Origin: Linnemannia elongata | Taxonomy: Eukaryota > Mortierellomycota > Mortierellomycetes > Mortierellales > Mortierellaceae | NCBI GenBank assembly: GCA_036320915.1 | Contig: JAXBDG010000011.1 | Coordinates: 1,138,501 to 1,202,500 of the forward strand | Reading direction: 5' to 3' | DNA: 64,000 nucleotides | Shown here: piece by piece, positions 47,104 to 58,381 of the stretch | Position numbering within the stretch: the stretch's first letter is position 1 | How the letters are laid out: every line of letters starts with the position of its first letter | The notes under the pieces: generated by a model | What the model was told of the DNA's origin: nothing | Database searches by the model: none | What the model saw: only the letters and a program-made list of their open reading frames with translations | Position numbers and translations under genes: made by a program

Positions 47104-49558
47104 ATGCTGCTCCAGCAAGTCTGTCCAGGAAAGACATGCGCGTCCCTCCAGAGCATTCATTCAGCCAGCTACCACTCAAGGCGATACATCGTAACGTCAC
47201 CCTCCATGTCTTCATCGCCACCCTCCGCGACTTGCTTGGCTACAACGCGGCAGTCATACTCGAGACCCCTTCCTAACACGCCTTTACCAATAAAAAAAAA
47301 CACGTTCTCTTTTAGCTCTACGCGGCAACAGACTCGGTCGTTATTTGCGATGACTCCTTCAAGCCCATCCAAATCTTGTTCCTGCAACGCCATTCCAAGG
47401 AAAACCAAAACCAAATTGTGTCGGCAGTTGTAATGTCAGAGTTTGACGGAAAGGCACGTATCTTGCATCCAAAACGACTGACCCTTCTTGTCGTCGTTTG
47501 TGCTTTTCTATCGAGACTTTAAACCGCTCCATTGCTGACTGACTTGAGCGGCTCTTTCAACAACCGTGGGATTCTCTTTCTTTTGAACCATGTAGATCGC
47601 AGTCACGACAGATCTCCATGTCCTCCTGTACGCGCCAAAGGCAACCGTCAACGAAGGCGAAAAGGTAGACAAAATCTCACGCGTTGTTGATTTGAAAAAG
47701 ATGCCACTATAGATTATAATCAAAAGATGGCATCTATCGTTGACACAATTTATTTGTTCTCTGTGCCGTTAAATCGACACCTTAGATCCAAGCTTGGGAT
47801 ATCCATGCAACGTTGGACTGCGAAGGAATTGCCTCACTCGCGTGGAGGAACGATGGTAACGGATCTTGCCTCCTTGCCATAACCAATTCTAGATGAACAT
47901 TGAAACAAACACAGCTCTAACACGTAATGTGACCACTGTTTGCTTTTTACCCGTTAGGCCGCTTACTGACTGGAGGCGATCATCTTACGCTATGGGGTCA
48001 GCAGGACAGTCAATGGACTCAACTTTGGCAACAAAAGTAATAATCGTATTTCGATACAAGCTTCCTACCTTTCTCTGTTCGTTTGTACGTTGTCAAAATG
48101 TATTAACGAGCATTCATCGTTTACTCCTTTTAGACAAGGATCATGCATCGACCATATCCAATTCTCACCGGATGGCAAATTATTTGCGTCGATGGCAAAG
48201 GTACGACTTGCACCTTAATTTTTTCATCCACATGACGACTTGGTTGACTGTATCCCCGCTCACTCATTCAATGTTGTAACGCTTTACCATTAGAATGACC
48301 GTCTTGTGAAGATCTGGCACCAACATAAAGGTATGTCTAACACACGATCCTCAAACAATGGCTCTCATTGGGACTACTCACCGACTGCCATTTACTACAT
48401 ATCGCCTCAATAGACGAACACATCGACTTTGGATTCTTCTACTTGCCTCACCCAAGGGCTGTTACAAACTTTTCATGGCGCAAAGAGAAAACAAGTTCAG
48501 CGTAAGTCTAACACATCACCTATCTCATTGTAACTATTTCCTCCGCACATGAAAAAAACGTATTGCATCATGCTAGACTAACATACTTCATATGGAAACT
48601 AACTAGGTCACTGGACGATCCTATCAATGTACTCTTCACAATGGCTCGGGACGGGATTTGTCGCATTTGGTCACCTCTCATACTCTTGCAGCCAGAGTCA
48701 ATGTCAATCTGCGCCATCATCGACCCCAACCAATGGCTTGTTTCACAGCAACAATCCATCACACAGTACCCAATTCACGCTTTGGATGGCATGGAGTTTG
48801 CGATGGCCGTTGAATATGCCGCCAGCAAGACTGTGGACAAAAACAACGACGCCAATAGCATCCGCCTGCGCAAATTGAAAGAGATTGTGCGGGATACATC
48901 AGATCTCTTCTTCCAGATCCAAGGAGACGGCTCCATGGTCATTTGGGGTGTACAGGTATGTTTCACAAAAGAAAATCCATGTGCCTTGGGTCTTCATAGT
49001 TTTATATCGTTCTCACCTTTGCTGCTCGCTTTATACGGAAATAGAATCTCGGCAAAGTACCTCAGCGGTTGCCAAAAGTTCTCATTGTATTGCGTATCTC
49101 ACAGGCTGTCACGCCCTTGGAAACGCCTTTCTTCATGCGAAACATCATTGCTTATCACGACACTGCCCTGGCAAGATCAAGAGGTAAGAGCGCTGGAAAG
49201 ATCTATGCGAGGATGGCACTTCTTACGATCCTTCAACGTAGCACCACTTTATTTACAGCCACTTTTATCGAGCGTAGGAATTCCCGCGGACGTCGTTATA
49301 GTTGGACAAAGTCATGAGGGGCGGGTGAGCTGTTTTTCAGTCAACATGATGGAACTGTTTGACAGTGCAAACACTCTGGCAGGACTCAGTTTGAGGCAAT
49401 CATGGACAGGGCAGCAAAGTCGGATCAAGGCGATCGTGAAGGACCACCGTCAGTTGTGCTTCACGTCTGTCGGGGATTTAGGAGATATCTCGCTTTGGAA
49501 GCTGAAAACACCCAGAGTAAGCAACATCTCACAAATGTCATGCTCGTGTGTTGTTGTT

Positions 49559-49590
<32 letters not shown>

Positions 49591-52500
49591 CGCAACACCA
49601 ATACATTATTAACACATTTTTTAAAATTGAAGTTTGGACATAGAGTAGCGGCCGGATTGGTCGAAGTCGGTTCACTTCCAATAGGTGCTCGAGACGTGAA
49701 GCTGGTCACCCCAGCTTGGGAAGGAGGATCGTTCATGGTTTACGATGGCTCGAAGATCACACTCTACACAGCTGAGGAGAACGCTAAGTGCACGGCAATC
49801 TTGGACTTGCCAGATTATGAGCCCGAGTTCCCTCTGGTACTGCTGGATTCTTTCGAAATACCGTTTTTGGTGGAAGAGATTGGACAGTCTGGAAAGAAAA
49901 CGACAAACGTATCATGGCGTCGCTATATCTTGGGATTCAGTACCAAGAATAACATGGTCTTTACGTGGCAGCGAACAGACGACGGAAAGCCTGTTTTGTT
50001 TTCCAAGGAGAATCTCCCGCCCTCCGTGATTAAGCATGCTGTTACCGTCGAGTCATTTGCCGGCACGCTACCAAAGTCCCTGCACTCGACCCACATGAGC
50101 GTCTTTGCCACACACTCTGAAGACCAAGCCAGCATTTCCTACTGGGAGTGCGCACACGACTTTCACCTTCATCCAGGCGAACGCGTCTGGCGCAAAGCAG
50201 AAAGTATACCAATCAAGAAGAATCTCCAACTTTTCCAGTGCGGAGCCAACGGAAAACTTGCCCTCGGTAAGTGACACCCTCAGCTATTATGCGGCAGGTT
50301 ATGCAAATGAGCAAGGTATAAGGTCTGAGAATTAACGAATGGTTTCTTTTCACCTGCTGCAGTCTATCCAAATAGCCATAGGACGAGTGACTTGGAGATC
50401 TGGGGTTCAGTTGGAGGAAGGGCGATTGGTCGATTGGAATCAAAGTTCACGCGCCTCCCAGAAATCTATGACCTGGACTGGATGGTCACCGCCGACGCTA
50501 GACACAATCTCGCGGTGGCATTCGAGAATACGGTCTCGATGTACTCGCAGCAGCGTACAGACACTGTCACAAGTCCTACCATCTGGGAAAGGTTTCTCAA
50601 CATCAACATACCCTCCTTCGTCAATCATCCGATCTCATCCATCGCGTGGCTGGATATGGGCACCCTTTCTGTTGGCGCTGGAGGCACAATGCTGCTCTAT
50701 AGCAAATGGCTCAGCGAGGACTACATGACTATCGCTCCCGGCTTCGAAGAATTCAAGATGGCCCCGACTCTCCACCAGGCCCTGTCATCCATGCACGGAC
50801 CACTTGCTGACTACCACCCAAATCTCTTGGTCGAATTTTTCATGTGGGGTACGCCTCTTTGCTTGGTTCGTATTCTACTGCAAGAATGATGCTCGATACT
50901 CTAGAGTTTTGCTAACCGCACAACCATTGAATGTTATCGACAAACTAGGCAAGTTTGAGGTCGTGCGTAAGATCTTGTTCAACCTTTACCATTACATGAG
51001 CTACGTTAATGAAAGCAACGACACCTCCACTGGACCCCTACCCATCCCATTGGAAGTCATTCTGAAGACAGATGAGGTAAGGAGCAAATAGCCATCATTA
51101 AATACGAGAAAACAAGCGCAAGTCATGTTACTGAACTAACTGTTTTTCTTGCCACTCTCCAAATAGGCTGCGAAGCCAACGAAAGCAGACCTCAACGACC
51201 TATTCATGAGCGGAGACGATTTCAAAAGGTATATTCTAGCTGATATTCACCAGTCATCAGAAGTGCGCTATATATATATCGCGAGATGAACTAATGCGTC
51301 CTCGTCTTCTTCCAACAGCTCGGATGAGAGCAAGTTCTTGAACGATAGGACGAGTCAAGAGATGATTGAGTTTCTTACCCGTGTGTCCCTGGTCGGACTT
51401 TCAAAGAACGCACAGTTGCAGCTGAGCGCCTTCATCGAAGGATTTGCGAAGGTATATAACTTTGGAATGTTGCCTGTCAAACAATAGCTATTGTGTCTAC
51501 ATGCGCAATACTGACTCTTGGCTACTTCATATCTGATAGATTGACCAACAACATGGAACGATTGATGACAACGGATTGCGATTCCTTCTTCATGTGAGGC
51601 GATTCAACTACCTGTCGTACATCTTGCCACCTCCTCAGCGACCCACCATGTTGGCCTACCGTGACATCACTTGGGCATACCACAGCGAGTCCCAGGTAGC
51701 GATTACAGCCTCGTTTCTAAGTCTGCCAGGTTCGCCTTTGAGAATAGTTTGCTCATCTTTTGAATATCACTTCGTAACATTTAGGATCTCCTGCTCGACT
51801 TTTGTGTCAATTCTCTCAAGAGCCCGATGACCTGGTCGGAGGCGAAATCCCTTGGACTCTTCCTATGGATGCGGAAGAAGGACGCTATTGTACGCTATCT
51901 AATTCATACTAACACCGGCGCTGTAATTATGTAAATCGCTTCATTGCCAACGGCCCTAAGAGTACTCTTTTTGATAACCCTAAATGATTGTAGATCACGC
52001 AAATGGAAGTCATTGCGAGGAACCAGTACACTGGCAAGGACGATAAGGATCCAGTGGCATGCACACTGTTCTACCTCGCGTTGAGGAAGAAGAAGCTTCT
52101 ACATGGTCTGTGGCGTACGGCCCATGGCCACGCAGAACAAGCAAAGATGGTGACCTTCCTCGCGAACGACTTTGATCAAGATCGATGGAAGACTGCCGCT
52201 CTCAAGAATGCCTTTGCGCTTCTCGGAAAGCAGCGCTTTGGTAATTATTTCACGTTGCAAAGCTTACAAAAGTCATTTGCGTCGAGGAACAGTATTTTAA
52301 TGCGCCCATGCGTGCTATTATTTTAATTTTAGCGTACGCTGCGGCCTTTTTCCTGCTTGCTGACAAGCTTCAAGATGCTGTCAATGTTTGCGTCAAGCAT
52401 CTCAATGACTTTCAGCTGGCCATCTCGATCTGTCGCGTCTATGAACAAGGTACGTATTGAACCTAATGTACTGCGCAATTGGACACTGTCTGCGGCCGTC

Positions 52501-55500
52501 CAGACCGTAATTCTAACATGAATCTCTAAAATTTACCATACGCATATACTCAGAGGAACGAGGACCAGTCTTGACGCTACTGCTCCAGGACCTTGTGACG
52601 ACTACGACGGATCCATGGCTTCTTAGTCTGTTCTACTCCATGCTCAGTCAGACAGGAAAAGCTATTCAAGTCACCCTGGTAAGCATGTGCTTTATATGCA
52701 TGTTTTGTAGGTTGTGATTGCATAGTCTGAATTCTGTACTGACATTTACTGTAGTCTGATATTTCGACGGACATGTCTCCAAGCGACACCAACTCAGGTC
52801 AACATCGTGATCCAGCGATGCTTATCCTGTATCGTCACCTACGCAGGAATGCTCATCAGTTTTCAGGATACGAGGGCGACGAGGAGTTCTCGGCGGTCGT
52901 GCGTGCGGCAGAAGCATATGAGCACTATGGATGTCCTCTCCTCAGCTTGGTCATTCTCAAGCACTGGGGATACGTGATGCCTGTGGGTGGCGCAAGCAAA
53001 CATACAAAGAAGGTTCGCAACATCTTGGAAGTCAGAAGGGAGAGCATTCAGAGTCTACCCAGATCAACCAGCATGTCTTTCCGAGGCGGTCTCAGGTCAC
53101 CCAAGTCATCCTCCAACCTTAACAGCGGCATGCTCGATTTTGGCGACTTTGGTACCTCGGAGTCACCAGAGTCGCCAAAACGAGAGGCCCTCAAAAAAGA
53201 GCAGAAGCAGAAATCGAACGGCATGTCGTTGATGGGTGGTTTTAAATCAGGACCTCCTGCAGGTTCTGGAGTTGACAGCGGCACGTTTGACTTTGACAGT
53301 TTTGGTGGGAACAACAAGACTTCCAACGGTGGTGGCATGTCTCTGATGGGTGGTTTCAAGACAACGGCTCCATCGACGGATATCAACAGCGGCACATTCG
53401 ATTTCGACAGCTTTGGGTCGAACAAGCAGAATGGCAATGCAGAACCCAAGTCAACAGGCATGTCGCTCATGGGAGGTTATAAGAGCACTGCGCCTTCGTC
53501 AGATGTCAACAGTGGCACCTTTGATTTCGACAACTTTGGATCGACTTCGAACAAGCAGAATGGCAGCGCCGCCGACCCGCCAAAGTCAACTGGAATGTCA
53601 CTAATGGGCGGCTTCAAAGCGACAGCACAATCGTCGGATGTTAGTACTGGCACATTCGACTTCGACAGTTTTGGATCGACTTCAACCTCCAGCAAACAGA
53701 ACGGGGACGCGACTCCCAAATCAACCGGCATGTCTTTGATGGGCGGATTCAAATCGACAGCACCCCCCATCAACATCGACAGCGGCATGCTCGACTTTGA
53801 CTCGCTTGGATCCATGGGTAACAGCAGCACACCCAACTCTAAGTCCTCTGGCCAAGCACGCGACATCTTTGCCGATTTTGCGCCGCCAGCGGACGATGGA
53901 TTGGGTAGGGCATCCAAAGTCAACGGCGCAGGAGGAGCGAAGGGTCATTTCTACGACGAGGATGATGTGCAGGGCTCTGAAGAACTATTGAACGACTACA
54001 TCACGACCTTGGTGGTTCAACTCCTCACGGTAAGCAAACTAGAAGATATCGTGCTTTCAACTTCTCAACTGACAGTGCCGTGTTCACTTGCTACTAGATT
54101 AACATTTCACCTTTCAACACGTAGCCAATGGCATCCGCTCTCCGTACTGTCTCATTGAAACCTGAGTTGCTCGTTGCTCCGGTTTTCAAGGGATATGTCG
54201 AAAACATCAAGTATGGCTGGGACAAGCTTTCGGAGCATGCCAACGTTTCGAGTGTAGTCATGGAGCAAGCTCTGATTTCCAAGTGCATTGAGGTCGATAC
54301 TTTGCCTGTTTGTTTCCACTGGCTGAATACAACGATGAGCACAGGATCGCCTATTTCGGCAATTGTCTCTCACTATTCAGAATCCTGCTATTCCATGGTT
54401 GGCATTGTCTTGACAGAACGCCTCACAACCTGCATGAAGTCGCATATCAAGGAATACGCCAGGTACATGAGAGCACCGAGGTCGCTGGAAATGGTTATCA
54501 GCATCGAGGCATCTAGACGCTAACTCAAAACATTTATGAGCTCGTTGTTATAGGAGTGTTCTGGAGTCGTCTAGCGAATGGTTTAATCTCGCAAAGACAG
54601 TCATCAAGACTGAGCTGGCTTTGCCTCGATGGGAACAGATGGTGCTGGCGAGTTACATTATGCTTGTGATCATGTCGTTGCAGGAACAAGACTACGCTGT
54701 ACTCTCCGGGATGCTCTTCCAATGGCGACGATTCAGTGGATTTGTTGTTGGAGACCGAGGAGGCGCTGTCAAAGTCATTGCCGAAGTTCTAGGAGGAAAC
54801 CTCTACTCGGTAAGCATCCACACCAACGTGATGTGCTAACGCCCTTACAATAGTCCTAGTTATTTGCAATTACTTACCACACTCCCCTCTGACTACTTTC
54901 CGATAGCCTCTTGACGCCAACGCCATCTCGTCCGACTTGAAGGACCACGATGGCCAGAAATCTGAACGGGAAACGTTACAGGAAGTTGTGCTGAATGCTG
55001 CTACGACCAATGCGCTTGTCGTGAGTCTTGAGGGGTTACTTCGGGACCACGGGCACAGGATGTCTGATGAGACCCGGAAGTTTATTTCAAGTTCCTTCCT
55101 CGACAGGCTGAATAGATCTGGTATCGAGCAGGAAAAGGCGGTCATTCAAATGATGAAGAAGTCGCCTCTGCAAGATCACCTTCGGGGCTACCTCAACAAC
55201 TGGCAGAAGAAGTACTGGGTCCTTCTCAGCGGCCTTGAGAGTGGTGGCCATCTCCTTCCTCTTGTAAGTGCGTTTTTGGAAGCCAATCGCCAGGGCCACG
55301 AATCACCTCCTGCTCCTGTTGAAGATACGACTCTGTTGTACAAGACCCGATCTGTTATCACCTCGTTCTCATTCAACCCTGTCGAGAAACGCATTGTCGC
55401 TGTCTGCTCGCGAACCGACATTATCGAAATCGATATCTCCAAGGCGCTGGACTTCCAGAAGAACCTCAACACCACAGATGCGGATCACAGCGACATGGAC

Positions 55501-57084
55501 TCGGAAATGGACTTTGATGATGAAGACGTGGATGTGGACGAGGGCGACTTTTTGGACGCTCAAGGCAATGTGATCGACCGAACAGGCGATACATCAACGG
55601 CGCCGAGTGTAGTCGAGAGCATCGAGAGCAACGTCAGTCGAGCGGGAAGCCAGGCCAGCATACACAGCGTTTTCAAGAATCTGTTTGCAGGAAAGGGAGG
55701 CAAGCATCATGACGGCGCCCATCCTCACCATCATCATGGTCTCGCCCACGCTGTCACAGATGCAAACCTGCGTCGTTCACAAGGACTGGCACCCGGAGAC
55801 CCTGTGATGGGAGTTGCTGGAGTGAAGTCAGGAGAGGTTGATAACATTATGGTCAGGACCGACATTATCGCGACATGTTCCGAGAGTCATCCAAGTTTCC
55901 CCTTGTACCTTACGGGACACAACCCGGCTTTTGACTACCCTTGTGTGACGCTCTGGCAGTTTGGCCAGCCGAGAGAACTCAACAACTATGGCGGCACCAG
56001 CTCTAAAGTGACCAGGTATATTGTCCTGATGATATTGATTATGCTAACAAAGGAGCACGAGGGGTATGCAATAGTTGTTGGCTTATGATTGACACAATTT
56101 TTTTTTCTTGTACTAGGGTGCATTTTGACTCGTATGGACAAAAGTTTGGAGCGACAGATGCCAAGGGAGATATGCATCTGTGGAGGTTCGACTCGAACGT
56201 TGTTGGTTCGAAGCCGTTCTTGACTCTGCACAGCCACGACAAGATTGCTCGCGACTTTGCGTTCTTGGGATCAAGCAGTGTGATTGCCACCACTGGAACC
56301 TCGGGAGACGGTCGGAACCTTGCCATATGGGACACGCTTTTACCCCCTGAAAAGGCACGCACACAGTCGTACAATGTCCATGATCGTGGAGGAGGATACT
56401 CGCTTGCCTTTTCGAAGCGCCACCAACTCTTAGTGTCTGGAGGGCGCAACGGCGAGATTTGTAAGTTTTTTTTTTCTTTTTTTTTGCTTACTCTTGAGTG
56501 CTTCAAGTCTGGTAAATGGAATGCAGCAGGACTGACATATTATATTCAACGATTAGGTATCTTTGACATTCGGCAGCCAAAGTTATTGCACAAGATTCAA
56601 GCACATGAGATGCATGTGAGGTCGCTTTACATTGATGAAGCTGGTCTCACACTTTGCTCCGGATCAGGGGAGGGAGACATGAAGGTAACAGGATTTACAG
56701 GTGCCAGCAGAAAAGGGTGTATAAAAAAACCAGTGAGATAGGTATTAACAATCATGTATCGAATCTTTTCATGTGTTATAGGCATGGAACTTGGAGACAT
56801 TTGAGCCGTTGTCATCGTTTGAGAACCTGCAGGCGCGCAACAGGTTCCAGCTACAGACATTCGACCGCATTCCTGTGAGTGAATCAACTGTTGATGGCCA
56901 TCAATGGTTGCCCCTTCCCTGAGACCGGTGTGCCTTTTTACCTGATTCCTGATCAAACGCTTATTTTTTTATTTATTGATGTTCTGAATAGGTCAAGGCG
57001 TATGGCGTATCGCAGATTGCGGCTACAAGCGACTACTTCTACACCTGTGGTCCCTCGGGATTCATCCGCGCAAAGAGAAAATAG
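47104..57084 (+). CDS. RAV1: DMXL/rabconnectin-3 (Rav1) V-ATPase assembly factor, about 2,400 aa
   Basis: Core subunit of RAVE-type complexes that reassemble V1 and V0 sectors of the vacuolar/endosomal proton pump. About 29 exons, first 47104-47190, last 56992-57084. N-terminal WD40 repeats include CIDHIQFSPDGKLFASMAK, NDRLVKIW and NVLFTMARDGICRIWS. The Rav1 core has LKNAFALLGKQRF and DAVNVCVKHLNDFQLAISIC. A large exon (52755-54029) carries six copies of a GMSLMGGFKS/GTFDFDSFG module. Beyond this the protein continues with an animal-type C-terminal WD40 block (HDKIARDFAFLGSS, NLAIWDTLLPPEKA, CIFDIRQPKLLHKIQAHEMH) absent from yeast Rav1. The intron after 47453 needs a GC donor. A 30-nt T run lies in intron 49517-49632. 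It is divergent from the Vnx1-like exchanger, which relies on the same proton gradient. Confidence 0.88.
49561..49590. repeat. T30 homopolymer in a DMXL intron
   Basis: Thirty consecutive T residues in intron 49517-49632, about 40 nt before the acceptor. It lengthens this intron relative to its neighbours and could serve as polypyrimidine tract. Confidence 0.85.
53040..53860 (+). repeat. Six in-frame tandem repeats in DMXL (SLMGGFKS / FDFDSFG modules)
   Basis: Coding tandem repeats of about 38-45 codons, starting near 53070 (degenerate), 53221, 53334, 53458, 53590 and 53725. Each has a hydrophobic-Gly head (GMSLMGGFK), a Ser/Thr/Pro linker, and an acidic-aromatic segment (DSGTFDFDSFG), then an Asn/Gln-rich spacer. 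Copies 2-6 are nearly identical, so they arose recently by duplication or are kept similar by gene conversion. Confidence 0.88.
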
Positions 57085-57380
57085 ACAAAGATAGCAGTAG
57101 AAACCCAAGAATGAAAACGTGGGGGTGGAGACAAGATCCAGGAAGTCTGTCTGACCCCACGTCCAACCTTGAATTGTGACTCCACACCCAACTGGGGGTT
57201 AATACAGCACTTCACTTCTTTTTTTCCCCTCCTTTCCTTTCTTCGTTTTTATCCCACAACCAGCACTACCATCTCAAAGTCAATACATTCACCATCCGCC
57301 AGCGCAGCACCAAAAGCTACAACAACCGACCAGCTCATACTCACACCTCATTCGCATTCATTCAGAACTCTCACATCACC
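57085..57380 (+). promoter_or_regulatory. DMXL 3' UTR and MoaC leader
   Basis: About 300 bp between same-strand genes. A pyrimidine-rich (57200-57250) and CA-rich (57260-57380) leader precedes the MoaC ATG. No TATA box is evident. Confidence 0.5.
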
Positions 57381-58130
57381 ATGTTGAACAGAACGCATCG
57401 TTTGGTGGCGCAACCCATGGCGACGCGTAACGCGTTGTCTTCATGCTTGGGTTGGAGCAGCACCCCTTCACCCCTTCGGTTATCAGCGACAAAAGCTACA
57501 GTCACAGCTTACAGCTTCCATTCTTCAAGAGCCACTACTCAGTCCTTTTCCAAGAACAGTGATTGCAACACCCCTCAATTAACGCACACGGACCCGGAAA
57601 CCGGAAAGGCATCAATGGTCTCTGTCACGGACAAAGCTCCCACGCACCGAACAGCACTGGCAGTCTCCTCGATTTGGCTCCCCGGAGTAGCATTCGATCT
57701 ACTGAAGCGTAACGGACACAAGAAGGGCGACGTATTGACAGTTGCGCAGATTGCTGGTATCCAGGCAGCCAAGCAAACGTCGAATCTGATCCCGCTGTGC
57801 CATCCTCTGCTGTTGACTCACGTCTCGGTCGATCTCAAGTTGGTCGAGGATGAGGCCTCTTCTCCCACTTCTGCTGGTATCCAGGAGGGAGGACTTCGTG
57901 GAGGTCGAGTTGATATTGAGAGCCGAGTCGCGTGTATGGGCAACACTGGAGTTGAAATGGAGGCATTGACAGGCGCTACTGTAGCGGCTTTGACGGTGTT
58001 TGATATGTGCAAGGCTGTTGGAAAGGATATGGTTATTGGAGAGGTCAAGGTCATGGAGAAGACTGGAGGCAAGAGTGGGACATACAAGCATAACCAGCAC
58101 GGATCCGAGCGTCAGGGCCACGGTATCTAA
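57381..58130 (+). CDS. Mitochondrial cyclic pyranopterin monophosphate synthase (MoaC/Cnx3), 249 aa
   Basis: Second step of molybdenum cofactor synthesis, forming cPMP from the product of MoaA/Cnx2. Single exon. The first 60 or so residues are Arg/Ser/Thr-rich with few acidic residues, as in a mitochondrial presequence. The MoaC core follows: THTDPETGKASMVSVTDK, the active-site region KQTSNLIPLCHPLLLTHV, and GVEMEALTGATVAALTVFDMCKAV, with catalytic Lys/His/Asp residues in the usual segments (DMCKAVGKDM near the end). It ends in a short basic-polar tail. Fungi commonly fuse or separate MoaA and MoaC; here MoaC is a free-standing gene. Moco enzymes would include nitrate reductase and sulfite or xanthine oxidases. 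A TTAATAAATTT signal follows. Confidence 0.93.
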   Translation: MLNRTHRLVAQPMATRNALSSCLGWSSTPSPLRLSATKATVTAYSFHSSRATTQSFSKNSDCNTPQLTHTDPETGKASMVSVTDKAPTHRTALAVSSIWLPGVAFDLLKRNGHKKGDVLTVAQIAGIQAAKQTSNLIPLCHPLLLTHVSVDLKLVEDEASSPTSAGIQEGGLRGGRVDIESRVACMGNTGVEMEALTGATVAALTVFDMCKAVGKDMVIGEVKVMEKTGGKSGTYKHNQHGSERQGHGI

Positions 58131-58381
58131 TTCAATCATGGTCACCTAAAGTTTGGACTGAGTGACTGTGAAAAACGAAACCCTTAATAAATTTAGCATC
58201 TTTGTTTACTCACAAAGAAAAAAAAGAAAAAAGAAAAAAAGGAACCTCTTGAAGCCATTGTCCCATTCGTTACCCATTACCCTTACTCCCTTACTCCCTT
58301 CACACCCTTTGGGCCACTCTCCTTCCCTTTCTTCTTATCCCCCCGCCACACCCCTCACACCCACAAGGAGATAATACAAAA

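Noticed and set aside
54290..54516. Apparent frameshift in DMXL, where a second frame (AEYNDEHRIAYFGNCLSLF...) looks protein-like.
   Set aside because: The first frame stays open and its phase at the 54461 donor (AG/GTACAT) matches the next exon (G AGT GTT CTG), whereas the second frame does not. No frameshift is needed.
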